Shown in pieces: positions 14,013 through 24,437 of a stretch of 64,000 nucleotides of DNA. Numbering within the stretch: position 1 is the first letter of the stretch; the number at the start of each line of letters is the position of its first letter. The position numbers and the translations under genes were made by a program. This DNA comes from Vanessa cardui (Eukaryota > Arthropoda > Insecta > Lepidoptera > Nymphalidae): NCBI RefSeq assembly GCF_905220365.1, contig NC_061154.1, positions 11,222,001 to 11,286,000 of the forward strand, written 5' to 3'. Under the pieces are notes generated by a model. The model searched no databases. It saw nothing but the letters and a program-made list of their open reading frames with translations, and had not been told where the DNA came from.

Positions 14013-14092
14013 AGCAGCGTGGTAGAGTAAGCTCCTAATCATATTTTCAAAAGAGAGAAGAAGCTTTTGCCCAGCAATGGGAAATTAACAAT
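14013..14092 (+). repeat. SINE 3' fragment
   Basis: The order 'agcgtggtagagtaagctcc..agagagaagaagc..tttgcccagca.tgggaaatt' matches the 3' third of the common SINE, with substitutions. Confidence 0.6.
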
Positions 14093-14937
14093 AATTTAAG
14101 TAAGTCATTTTTTTCTATTCCTAAACTCGGTTAAACGTTAATCTCTCTAAATTATATCAAATAGAACGATTTGTTGCGAAGTTGCTAAGGGCCACCATTA
14201 CGACAGTTTCCGATGGTCAATTTGTAAAAGTGCAAAGTGATTAGCAATTTAGCTCGAATGAATAATTTCGTATTTCACATTTCCAATGATCCCACGTTGT
14301 AGCGGCTTTATCTCGGCGATGGCCTGTATTTGTGTCGACATCAAATGGGACTCTAGTTAATGATTTCAAAAAATGTATGAACTTTGATGTCGACATAAAA
14401 CAATTTTTGCCACCGCACTCAAATTTGCACAAGGTTCATTGTTTTGTTAGCCTTTGTTGTATTTTGGCGAATTTTACATTTTTAGAATAAATATGAATTT
14501 TTAATAAATTATTCTCTTTTCTATGTTACCAATTTAAAGGTGACCTAATATTTAAAAAATACGAATTTTCGAATTATGGTAGTAACACATAAATAATTTA
14601 ATAAAAAAAGCAATAATTCTTCAATTTTTTAAAAAATATGTTTTATTTTGTATAATATATTTTTATATAAGTAAATAAGTTAAAAAAAAGGAAACAGTTA
14701 AAATTTTATCTGAATAAATCTTTATTTCACAAAATAAGCCTTGTGACAGTCTGTTACGGAGGCAAATTTCTAAAAATAACTAACTTATTTAAAACTTACC
14801 TTTTTTCATTTTAAAATATTTCACGCAAGCTGTCACTCACAATATTATTGTCACTTAAAATCATTGTTATTAGAAAGCACTGCACCAAGTCTATATTTGA
14901 ATCATTGTCCCAGGTAAGGTGAACATTGCTACGTCAC
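14093..14937. other. AT-rich non-coding DNA
   Basis: Nothing supportable was found here. Confidence 0.5.
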
Positions 14938-15090
14938 TTTCTACAACGCGGGATGCCTCTTGGTTCAGAGGGACTCCTCTTCGGTCGGAGTCAGGCGTGG
15001 ATTTGAGACCCACACGGTCCTGCCGGGGCTTTTAAAGGAGACAGGGTGGTACGCGCAGGCGTCCAACACCCTGTTGCTTCATAGGTGCGT
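14938..15090. other. G+C-rich island, probable transposon fragment
   Basis: About 150 bases of distinctly G+C-rich DNA ('ggagtcaggcgtggatttga', 'gaccctgttgctt'-like words) lie in otherwise AT-rich surroundings with sharp edges. No frame is open across it in full. The abrupt composition change and old-coding look suggest a piece of a retroelement, but I cannot name the family. Paired ATCGAT words follow at 15107-15125. Confidence 0.35.
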
Positions 15091-16365
15091 AAACGTAACG
15101 ATTTTATCGATATAGAACATCGATAACTATTTTTTTCTATAATTTTATACATTATCCACAAATAAATTGTAAGTATCGTACAGGTTTTATAAATTGATGA
15201 ATAACGCGTTTTTTTATATTCTCAATCGGCTGCAGTAAAAATTAATGTATATATAAATTTCCACACATTTGTTGTTATTTATTGCTTGATTTTATAATGA
15301 CTAAATACAAAAAAAAAAGTTCGATATTTTTGAGACAAAACTTTCGCGTTCTAGCTAAAATACACCCCAAGACAAACTGTATAACAATTTTTTTAAAAGA
15401 AATAATTATTTAAATAAAATGTAAGACGTTACAAATAATAGCAAAACTTTATTGTATTTTATATTATTATAAATATACCAGATAAGTTTGATATAACTTA
15501 TATAAAACTTCTTTGTTTTAAAAGAACATTATCGATAAATTATAATAACATCGATATTAATGTTGCGTCTCATCCCTGTCCCCTCATACCCTAGCAACCT
15601 GTAACACCCACATCCCCCTATCGTTTAAATACTGACTTATCAAAAAACTTATGGTTAAGTTAGATGTTGTTACGAGTTTTACCACCGTCAAAAAAATACA
15701 GGGTGGGTTTATTAAATTATTGTTTAATCTATTTTGAGCCTTTTTTCTGTATTTTAAGGATTTATTATTATTTTATACTATTCATATGACAAAGTCAAGA
15801 ATTGAGAAAAATAAGTTTAGTGTAATAATTGTACAACGAATCACATTTTAAATGGTTTTCTTAACCTATTTTTATTCTTTTCTATTAAATTACGTATTTT
15901 ATTATTTTATGTTATTCATACTGAAAACTTTAGAGTAAAGTGTAATAATTAATAATAATTGTGCTATAAATAATTAACATAAAATAAAATAATTAATGCG
16001 GTACGAAAACATTTTATTGCACTTTGTAAGTAGTATGTTAATTTATATAATTTATTGTTGCATGCTAATCTAAGTACCGCACCTGACTGGGCTATTCCAA
16101 TGTAATCGTATGAAAGGCAATATTAGAATCCCCGAGGTTGTGGAGATTTCATACATACATACTTGTAAAGCAGTACCATGAAATGAAAATATTTAAGACC
16201 TCACAGTACAAATAAATAAATATAACAATCATAAAATTGAGCGAACCAAAAAAACTATATGGTTAATTTAATACGCAATCATTGTCTTACTAAAACACCA
16301 TGGCCTAACGAGTTCTATGTTCTAGAACAAATATCTAAAGCCGAGCTAACAGGTTTCTATCAAAT
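15091..16365. other. AT-rich non-coding DNA
   Basis: Nothing supportable was found here. Confidence 0.5.
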
Positions 16366-16560
16366 TTGGAAAGGCAGGGGGTCTACGCGAGCGGTGAAGG
16401 TGCGCGTTGGTGCGTAGTGCAAATGGGGCCTTAAACCTACATCCGGGTCGCAAGTCCCGGGAACTGCTCGTGTTTTCTCTCTCTGCTACACGATGGACTT
16501 AATACCGGCACGGTGATTCCATAGAAAGCTGTTGTAAACTGTTTTAGCTTTCCATGGATG
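16366..16560. other. G+C-richer segment of unknown nature
   Basis: A patch with words such as gcgagcggtgaaggtgcgcg and tccgggtcgcaagtcccggg stands out from the background. No long frame and no recognised repeat. Confidence 0.3.
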
Positions 16561-17149
16561 TTCGTCTTACACATCAAAGTCAAAGTTTAATAAAAATTGG
16601 CTAAATTGATTGTATTCTATATATATTATATGACGTGTTTGAAGCGCCTGTTAATTTTAAAGAGTTTTTATAAGTTTCCTAATTTCTTAAAATTCTCCTT
16701 TTTTTGACAAGCAAGTTAGTCTTATACTAACGTATTCTGCTAAGGAAATATTTTATTAGTCTTATTAATTGAAATTATAATTAAGTTTTATTAGATCAGC
16801 ATGGTTTGATAAAAATACGTTTGGACCTGTTGAATACGAAAACACACTCTATTTAACCAATGAAATGACTAAAACGAATCGTATGAAAATAAATGATATA
16901 CGATAAACTAGGGAAAAGTACTCATTATTAACAAAACGGTAAAATTTTCACATATTCACTTATTGCCCGTGCCGTAGTTACGGTTCAAATTATTATTCGA
17001 CATGATGCTCAATTTTCAACACATGTCTGGACTTTGCGATTATACCTACTCGCATTCAGCGTCACATTATCATATTGAAATTCCACAGATACGGGAAAGG
17101 ATTTGTCAAAATTGTAACGTTTTAGTTTTCGTTAAAATCAAAACCCATT

Positions 17150-17263
17150 TTTTTATATGTTATACGGGGCAAACGAGCAGGAGGCTCATCTGATGGAAAG
17201 CGATCACCACCGCCCATGGACATCTGCAACACCGGGGGGTTTGCAGGTGCATTGCCGGCCTTT
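17150..17263 (-). mobile_element. Jockey-like LINE, 3' part (left of viral insertion)
   Basis: On the plus strand, 'ggcaaacgagcaggaggctc', 'atctgatggaaagcgatcac' and 'caccgcccatggacatctgc' match the 3' end of the LINE copy at 34950-36200 (compare 34968-35050). That copy continues without a break into 'cggctcttttcttgg', whereas here the match stops at 17263 and resumes at 19080. A T-run at about 17150 marks the LINE's own poly(A) end, so the LINE reads on the minus strand. Confidence 0.75.
17251..17263. repeat. Target-site duplication of the viral insert, left copy
   Basis: The 13 bases attgccggccttt match attgtcggccttt at 19067-19079 in 12 of 13 positions. In the uninterrupted LINE copy this site occurs once. 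The pair therefore fits a target-site duplication bounding 17264-19066. Confidence 0.65.
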
Positions 17264-17450
17264 TTTTTTTTTATTTAATATACAACATCCACAGGCTCGC
17301 AGATGCCCGTGCCTTTTTTTACATTTTATATTCAATTACATTTTGGCGTTTTATATTTATACTAAACATCAGCAGATCTTCGCTGGAAATCATTTTTGTC
17401 GTCTTCTTGGGAGACGTGGCCCACACTGATTTTTTTTTTAATTTATTATT
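17264..17450 (-). mobile_element. Non-viral-looking 3' tail of the insert, ending in poly(A)
   Basis: Read on the minus strand, the insert ends with 'ttgtatattaaat' followed by an A-run (T-run at 17261-17272). Before it comes about 180 bases with mixed composition, including 'gggccacgtctcccaagaag' and 'ggcacgggcatctgcgagcc', different in character from the viral coding part. It looks like the 3' untranslated end of a retrotransposon or other polyadenylated transcript. The family is not identified. An A/T-only stretch (17451-17520) separates it from the viral frame. Confidence 0.45.
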
Positions 17451-17536
17451 GAATAATATATACTAATGTATAATAAATAATATATAAACTATAATCAATA
17501 ATATATAAATAATATATAGCAGTATATGTGTTCGAA

Positions 17537-19066
17537 TTACTACAATCCAGCGGGTCCTGGTCCGCGTTTGATCAGAGAGAGCACGGCCTCGGCGACTCTG
17601 ATGTCGCGTTTATGTATAGATGTCTTGAGGCTGTGCTCTAGGATGGTCCTTTCTGAAGCACCCGCCGCTCGGCCGATGAATCTGCCGATAGCGTCGTCAC
17701 CATCGTCCGTGTAGTAGACACAGGTGTTAGTGTGTCTAGTAATTGCCACAACTGCGTGAGGAACACTTTCGTGAATAAGGAGCCTCACATTTTTCGACTG
17801 GACTATGATAACGTCGCCGTAGGTCTGTCCCTGAGATTCATTCATTGGTTATGACGCCTGATCCTTCTCCTTTTCCATATCCCTGGTCCATCAGGAGTTT
17901 CTTTTCCTCCTGCGTATGGACCAGATATAGGGTTTCGGTTTGGTCGGATGGTATGTTGGCGTCAGTGAATCTCTTCATTTTGAGGGAGTGGATTATAGAG
18001 CTTGCAGAGTAGATGGTACGGTAAACCTCACTAATGGCGTATGCGACGTCCAGGGGGTTTCGGTGCGTACAGGATAACTCACGGGTGATGTTTGTTGTCA
18101 GGCTTGGCCGGCAGTACCTCATTTCGAACAGATTTTCTCTGTCGATATAAGGCAACTGGTTGATGTCTCCGATAAGGACCACCTCACTAGCTCCAGACAG
18201 CTGTGCCGCCATTACTATGGCTCCGAAGTGGTTCATGAGGGCTTCGTCGACCGTCAGTCGGTTGCACTTTGTGCTCTCGTTGAACCCGTTTACTAGCACG
18301 GATGCCATAGTTCGTACCCTTGATTTAGCTTTTTCGCCAAATCGGCGTGTAAGTTGTTCTTTCAGATCTTTGGCGGCTTCGATTGTTGAGGTGATTACAC
18401 CTTCGTTATCCTCATCAAAATTTCTGACAATGTGAGTCGTCTTTCCGCATCCTGGTACCCCGTTTATCCACGATATCTGTGGCAGCTCCCAACCCACGAG
18501 AGGTGCGTCGACGCCCGGACCTTCTGAGACGGACTTTGCCATCACGAGTATCCTGTCGTCTAGCATTACTCTCGTGCATCTGGCCACTACTACCACTGGG
18601 TCTCCTGTTTGTATCAAGAACCTAGGGAATGCGTCTTTTCGCCCCTCCGCATCAACCAGGCCAACGAATCCATCTACAGCGCTGTAGGCTGCCATGTACC
18701 GCCCCGACATGTTCCCTTTGATAACTTGGGATGTGTCGTTGTTGTATATGGCCGCCCCGGCTTCTTCGAGCTCCACCTCCAGCAGCTTTTCGTTACCGCG
18801 TCGGTAGGTCTACATGATCTTTTTACAGGTGGCTAAGTGGACCTCGCGGGTGGCCGTCACAATAGCCCGGAATTCTAGGAAAGCATTCACTGCATGGTCT
18901 CGAGGGTTAGACGCTGGTTTCAGCTTTGGTGGTATTACTTGACCCTTATCGGCCCTTGTTAGGTGGGCGCGAGTAGATTAAACATGTCACCACCGCCACT
19001 GTGGGTACAGGACTCGGCCGTCTGTCCCGAGGGCTCTTCGGGGCCTGGGCTGTTCTCTGCGCCGCT
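17537..19066 (-). pseudogene. Endogenous RNA-virus fragment: broken superfamily 1 helicase
   Basis: The minus strand carries a virus-derived region, clearly G+C-richer than its surroundings. The main open piece (18776 down to 17838, about 312 codons, first codon shown is a GTG inside a longer open stretch) has a Walker A motif GVPGCGKTT at residues 106-114, a Walker B-like VDEA at 176-179 and a third helicase motif LIGDINQLPY at 201-210. A second open piece (17845 to 17540, 101 codons) in another frame begins within motif V and holds a motif VI-like VAITRHT at 33-39. Order and spacing fit the helicase domain of alphavirus-like replicases, closest in style to virga/tobamo-like and related arthropod viruses (family knowledge, not searched). 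The two pieces are separated by a 4-base tandem duplication near 17840-17847. Upstream, the helicase frame meets TAG at 18810-18812 and TAA at 18978-18980, and a different frame is open above 18961. No polymerase or capsid part was found. It is a dead copy in an insect genome. Confidence 0.85.
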
Positions 19067-19079
19067 ATTGTCGGCCTTT
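19067..19079. repeat. Target-site duplication of the viral insert, right copy
   Basis: attgtcggccttt, the partner of the repeat at 17251-17263 with one C/T difference. It is followed directly by the resumed LINE sequence. Confidence 0.65.
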
Positions 19080-19150
19080 AAGGAAGGTTGCAAGGAGTAC
19101 GCTCTTTTCTTAAAGGCTTCCAAATCGTATCGGTTCGGAAAAACCGAGTT
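19080..19150 (-). mobile_element. Jockey-like LINE, upstream part (right of viral insertion)
   Basis: The plus strand 'gctcttttctt..cgtatcg.ttcggaaaaaccg' matches 35053-35100 in the other LINE copy. On the minus strand it encodes a YDLEAFKKRAYSL-like string, which fits the C-terminal end of the LINE polyprotein as I know it. Together with 17150-17263 it forms one LINE copy interrupted inside its coding part. Confidence 0.7.
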
Positions 19151-20104
19151 GGTTGGTTGGGCGATTGTAATTAACAGTTTACTGTGTGACTTAAGAAATT
19201 ATGGTTTTGCAGTACTGGCCATATAAAATCAAAATATTTATTGTTCGACTAAGAATTATAATAAAAATTATCTTTTCTTTTTCAAAACGTAGAATTCTTT
19301 TTTTTAAATTATTAATATTCGACATAGTTCGTTTGATTGACGTTATGTTTTCGTCATCATTTAAACCGTAAAAAATAAACACGTGGACGTCTGAAAACGT
19401 CGGTTAATGAAAAAGAGGCAATCGTGGAAGCTGATAATACTCAATCTTTGGGTGTATTAGTGTGGTAGCATCAGAAATTTTGGTATATTTGCTTCAAATT
19501 AGTAAGTTAAAGCTTGACAAATGGAATCAATGATCAGCGCGATGTGCGCGTACCTATATGGCAAGGAATTTTGAACTTGATTTGCGCCAAGAGAATTATT
19601 TTTCAGAATTTGGATAACTTCTTGGTGTCCACCTGATTTCTTCAGGAAGGAAATTACCCCTTTCCGTTAAAAAATTGTTTATTTAAGTAGACAAAAAACA
19701 AACCGAACACATTATTTTAATTGGCACATCATGGTTTGAAATTCACTTTTCATTAAACAAAAATATGTTATTTACTATTATAAATACTTCCATAAATACC
19801 AAAACGCTCAGCCATTGAATATTTTATTTGTAAATAAAACCTGATAAATGTTTCATTTTAATTAAATTTTATATTAAACACAAATATAAAAATGTTATTA
19901 CATCTGTTCTGATAAATTATTTTCGAGAGATTTTGGTTGGATTACTATGAAAAATGTTAAGATAGTGTCCACTTTGTCGTAATTTGCTGCTAGATAACTC
20001 TGCTCATTGGTAAACCGTCAACTTATATTTTCTACTACCGAACATAGCTATTAAATATTAGTAATAAACACATTTAAAGGTTATTGTATAATAATTTACA
20101 AACA
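19151..20104. other. AT-rich non-coding DNA
   Basis: Nothing supportable was found here. Confidence 0.5.
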
Positions 20105-20222
20105 AAATTAAAAGTCAAAATCAAAATACATCAATATAGAAGTTTTACACTTTATCTACCACCGGTTCGGAAATTAACACCTCGAACCTGATAAGAACCG
20201 GCGCAAGAAAATCAGTTTTTTA
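20105..20222 (-). repeat. LINE 3'-tail fragment
   Basis: The plus strand has 'agtcaaaatcaaaata' and then 'ctaccaccggttcggaaatt' and 'gataagaaccggc'. This is the reverse complement of the LINE tail seen in better condition at 56757-56898 (accggtggtag, AATAAAGTTTATTTTGATTTT). Confidence 0.7.
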
Positions 20223-20332
20223 ATTAAGTTTTTCATACAGTAAAAAAAAACTTGGAGACGATTGTCTCGTTCCCAAGGTGTTGTGCTATGTGTGGTATCA
20301 ATTATGATTTACTTTGAGTTTCTTATAAAGTG

Positions 20333-20652
20333 AGATGAGATGGCCCAGTGGTTAGCGTTCTAACCGTGCATCTTAACCGATAATAGTGAGTTCAAATCCA
20401 GGCAAGCACCACTATCTATATATATGTATGCATATGCTTAATTTGTGTTTTTAATTCATCTCGTGCTCGGCGGTGAAGGAAAACATCGCGAGGAAACCTG
20501 CATGTGTCTAATTTCATCGAAATTCTACCATATGTGCATTCCACCAACCCACATTGGAACAGCGTGGTGGAATATGTTCCAAACCCTCTCCTTAATGGAA
20601 GAGGAGGCCTTATCCCAGCAGTGGGAAATTTACGGACTGTTGCTTTACTTTA
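20333..20652 (+). mobile_element. Near full-length tRNA-type SINE
   Basis: It begins with a tRNA-like head 'gagatggcccagtggttag' with an A-box-like TGGCCCAGTGG and a B-box-like GTTCAAATCC. The constant body follows (ttaatttgtgttt, aattcatctcgtgctcggcg, gaaggaaaacatcg, ccaacccacattggaacagc) and it ends 'cagcagtgggaaatttacgg' then a ctttactttact tail. The head carries a small duplication (gttagcgttctaaccgtgc). A 75-codon frame over it is only a repeat shadow. Confidence 0.85.
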
Positions 20653-21304
20653 CTTACTACTTTTTCTTATAAAGTTATAGATAGTTATTATATCGTAATG
20701 TCAAGTTGTATTGTTATTGATTTCAAAAATATTATTTCTCTTTATTTTGAATGACTATACGGGGCTTATTCATTCAAAACTTTTGAATGGAGCGTAATAA
20801 CTGAATGTACAGATGACCTTTTTAAATAAGTTAATGTGTACTTATCACTGCTCGTTTCTTTTATCCTCTAACCCGATCACCGTTCCATTTACCGAGTCTA
20901 ATCTGGACCGCCAAGGGACCACTTAAGCAGGCATTAGAATTTCATCCATATTGGTTCAGCCGCTTAGTTGCAAATCAGTAAGATACACACATATCAGAGT
21001 GAGATGAATGTATGGGATGTGCATATACATAACTCATACATTAATCTCATATGATTTTTTAAAGCAAAAAATGTAATCAACTTATCTCAAATATTACTTT
21101 TTTACGATAGATACGAGGCATAGATCTACAGTCAGAGTAAAAAACCTTTGACAGTTTTCAAATTAATCCCTTTATCAAGTCTAAAACTCTTAGTACCTTT
21201 TGAATCTAAAAATCAAATCATGGCGAAGCAATATTATGTCGTTCTCAATTGGTAAAGCAAATTTTATCGCTCATACTAAGCACACGAAAACAGATCTTAA
21301 GGTG
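20653..21304. other. AT-rich non-coding DNA
   Basis: Nothing supportable was found here. Confidence 0.5.
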
Positions 21305-21556
21305 ACAAAACTTTTCTTATCCCGACGTATACATCATCCTCCTGCCCATATCTCTTTTTATTTTAACATTATTTCTAACCATATCGTCTTTCACACAATC
21401 CATCCATCGTTTCCTTGGTGGTCCTCTACTTCTATATCCATCTACATCCATGTTCAAAGCCTTCATCATAATATGTTCCTCATTCCTCCGCATTACATGT
21501 CCATACCATGGTAGCCGCCTTCCGCATAACATCTGAGCTATCGGTGCCACTTCCAA
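21305..21556 (-). pseudogene. RTE-like LINE, C-terminal ORF2 remnant
   Basis: The 79-codon minus frame contains RRLPWYGHVMRRNEEH and RGPPRKRWMDCVKDDM. These are the conserved C-terminal signatures (WxGHVxR, then RPxxRWxDxVxxD) of RTE-type and related non-LTR retrotransposons. No reverse transcriptase motifs remain upstream, so the copy is strongly 5'-truncated. The 3' end near 21330 (catcatcctcctgcccat) matches the fragment at 26158. Confidence 0.8.
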
Positions 21557-21589
21557 ACTACTTCTTATGTACTCATTAAATAAATATGA

Positions 21590-21662
21590 GACAACATCAC
21601 ATACATTACTCTGATCCCAATGTAAGTAGCTGAAGCACTTGTGTTATGGAAATCAGAAGTAT
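21590..21662 (+). repeat. SINE-type repeat fragment (family of 62035)
   Basis: The string 'ctctgatcccaatgtaagta' followed by 'gctgaagcacttgtgttatgg' is nearly identical to 62062-62115. Only the first third of that repeat is present. Confidence 0.75.
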
Positions 21663-21970
21663 TATTACTCTATCCATTCCATTTCTTATCCCGATTGTAA
21701 ACGTCATAATAATCATTATTATTCAAGGAGCACTCAGCGATGTCTTTAAAATAAATATTTATCGCATTTGTTGCAAATTATTTTGAACGTCTAGTGTTGT
21801 AATTATAGCTATTCGTCTAAAACTGCGTCGATCGGCGGACGTTAGTTCGTGAAACGCTCAATCTAAACACTTATTCAAATATTATCAGCAAAGAAAATAT
21901 AATTTTTAATACGATCTCCCTAAATTTAGGTGATTATGATGTGTACAGGCGTATTTTAATATTATGGTTG

Positions 21971-22026
21971 TTATTTCAGGTGTAATTGGAAAAAACAATT
22001 GTTTTTTCCAATTACACCTGAAATAA
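21971..22026. repeat. Perfect 56-bp palindrome
   Basis: The 28-base left half (21971-21998, starting ttatttcaggtgtaattgg) is followed without spacer by its exact reverse complement (21999-22026). The centre is caattg. Confidence 0.9.
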
Positions 22027-22320
22027 TTTTATATCCTACTATTATTTTACCGAAAAGTTCGTAAGCTGTACTGATTATATTCAGGCTATTAGTTGATGAT
22101 TCGGATTTGTGCTCGAGACTATATGACTTGATCTCGGTCCCTGTAAAAGTGTCCCTTGTGACGGTATCACCTTGAGTTTGCTTAAGGGATGCAGTAGCAG
22201 GGTTTGTGGTTAATGCATAATGTCTTCGGCAAAAGGCTAACAGCTAATCATTTATCTTAAGGAGTTACAGGAGTAGTGTGTGTAATAACTATTATTATGT
22301 CATTATCGATTTTTTTTTTA

Positions 22321-22612
22321 TGATAGAAGTTGCCGGACGAGCATATGGGCCACCTGATGGTAAGTGGTCACCATCACCCATAGACAATGAAGTTGTAAGA
22401 AATATTAACTATTCGTTACATCTTCAATGTGCCACCAACCTTGGGAACTAAGATGCTATGTCCCTTGTGCCTGTAGTTACACTGGCTCACTCACCCTTCA
22501 AACCGGAACACAACAATACTGAGTACTGTTATTTAGCGGTAGAATAACTGATGAGTGGGTGGTACCTACCCAAACGGGCTTGCACAAAGCCCTACCACCA
22601 AGGAATCGATGT
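22321..22612 (+). repeat. Interspersed repeat, longest copy in the window
   Basis: It contains 'gccggacgagcatatgggcc', 'acctgatggtaagtggtcac', 'catcacccatag', 'ccttgggaactaagatgcta', 'cttgtgcctgtagttacact' and 'gtgggtggtacctacccaa', ending 'gccctaccacca'. Related copies lie at 8281, 24240, 40648 (reverse), 50610 and 59488. It has no open frame and is probably a non-autonomous retroelement or LINE 3' end. Confidence 0.8.
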
Positions 22613-24239
22613 CTCTCATTAATCATTAATAACTGATATTAAATGTTAAAATTACGATCGAATGTTGTAGGGCGTGGCAGACACTGCAATAATGTAACAG
22701 TGATGAACGATCATACAATTCAATGTTCTAATAATTGATTATAGGCTGGTTGGGTTATGATATATATGAATCAGTTTATACCAGAAGTGTGTTCCTTTAG
22801 CTTAGTATTAGATATAAAACCTGCGTGGAACGCGGAGAGGCTGATCCTGAGCTGTGAAACTAAATAAATCACGAATCAATAATTAAATATTAAAATATCT
22901 TCATATAATTTTATTTTACCTGAGAATTCGAGCCCAATATTTGATCAAAACAAACTGACAAAAGGAAGCTTCTAACAAAGTAATCATTAACTCACTTCAC
23001 TTAAAATACCTATATTACTAAATAAAAGAAGTTTTAAGTTTTTTGCTACCTTGTTTTATATTCCAAAAATAATCGACTTCTACGAGTTCATCTCCTTATT
23101 GGAAAAACATGTTAAAAAAAACGTCATTATAATTAAAAAAAATCCTAATTATTATGTTTTAGAAGAAACATTTTTTAAAAGTTATTCAAAACAGCTTACA
23201 CGAGATTCCATAAAGTTGAAGACCTCGAGTGTAACTCCTATAACTGCGTCAATTCCAATAATTCTTTTAAAATATTCTTTTGAAATTTCGGTACTGCGTA
23301 ACCTATCAGAATACCTCCAAATAACATACTTTTTTATGTCGCAAAACAAAAGTTTCAATTGCGACACATTTCTAATTTGGTCAATTTTAATTTTAACTTT
23401 TTTCTGTCACAATGTTTTCAATTGCGTCATTTATTTAAAAATAATACGATTATTATAATTATATTTATAAATAATTGTGCGCGCGACATAGTACGCGTTT
23501 GAATTAAAAAAAATATATTATTGTAGCTTAAATTTTTATCTACTATTACAGCAGTTATCTGCCAGTGAAAGTGCCGGAAGCCGGAACAAACAGGCAGACG
23601 GACAGACCGACAAAAATTGTAAAAAATATTATTTTGGTACCGTGTATACATATGTATGCATTGATAAAAAGGGCTTTTTTTAATGTTACAAACAGACACT
23701 CCAATTTTATTATATGTATATATAGTTCATTTCATTCAAAGTACAGTACATTGTATCAAGCGTTTCACCTTATATTGACACTAAAGTAGCCAAGCATGCG
23801 CTCTAACAACACTTTAAGGTTTTTATCAGTTTATATTGCAAGCGTTCCTTTCATCAATACGATATTGAATCTGCTTTACATTTGTTTACAGCGTTCAAGT
23901 AATAATTTTATTGTAAAATTCATATGCAGACATGGAAAATGAAATAAAGTGCAATTTCAATATTCTGTTTTATTGTGCCAACTTCAATTGATAGAAAATA
24001 TTATCTGATCAAACTTGATCCCTGAATTTAAGGTATTGGATTTACGCTTAAGTAAAATAAATTGTTTGAAATATTTTGGTTTGAATGGATTATATATTAG
24101 CTTTTTATTTGATTCAGACTTTATCTTCGATTTCTGTGCCTCAGACAATATGAATGCACTATCTACAATCTAGGTTTGATTTCATCAAAAAAAAACGTAT
24201 TATTTTATGGAATAGCTTTGCGAACGACAATGACGTTAT
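22613..24239. other. AT-rich non-coding DNA
   Basis: A 135-codon plus frame (23051-23458) opens with TTG and is hydrophobic and AT-driven. I do not support it as a gene. Nothing else was seen. Confidence 0.45.
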
Positions 24240-24437
24240 AAAAAATATTAACTATTCCTTACAACGTCAATGCCCCACCAACCTTGGGAACTAAGATGCC
24301 TTGTGCCTGTAGTTACACTGGATCATTCACCCTACAAATCGGAACACAACAATACTGCGTACTGTTGTTTAGCGGTAGAATATCTGATGAATGGGTGGTA
24401 CCTACCCAGGCGGGCTTGCACAAAGCAATACCACCAA
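24240..24437 (+). repeat. Interspersed repeat, 5'-truncated copy
   Basis: It matches 22397-22612 from 'aaatattaactattc' through 'ccttgggaactaagatgc' to 'aataccaccaa'. A short deletion removes the 'tatgtccc' word. Confidence 0.8.

Noticed and set aside
17157..17429. 90-codon plus-strand frame
   Set aside because: Antisense of the LINE 3' end and of the insert tail, running across the insertion junction.
18160..18435. Plus-strand frames over the viral helicase
   Set aside because: They are antisense shadows of the minus-strand helicase motifs.
23051..23458. 135-codon plus-strand frame
   Set aside because: Begins with TTG, is hydrophobic and AT-driven, and has no domain or repeat in composition; a shorter antisense frame is equally plausible.
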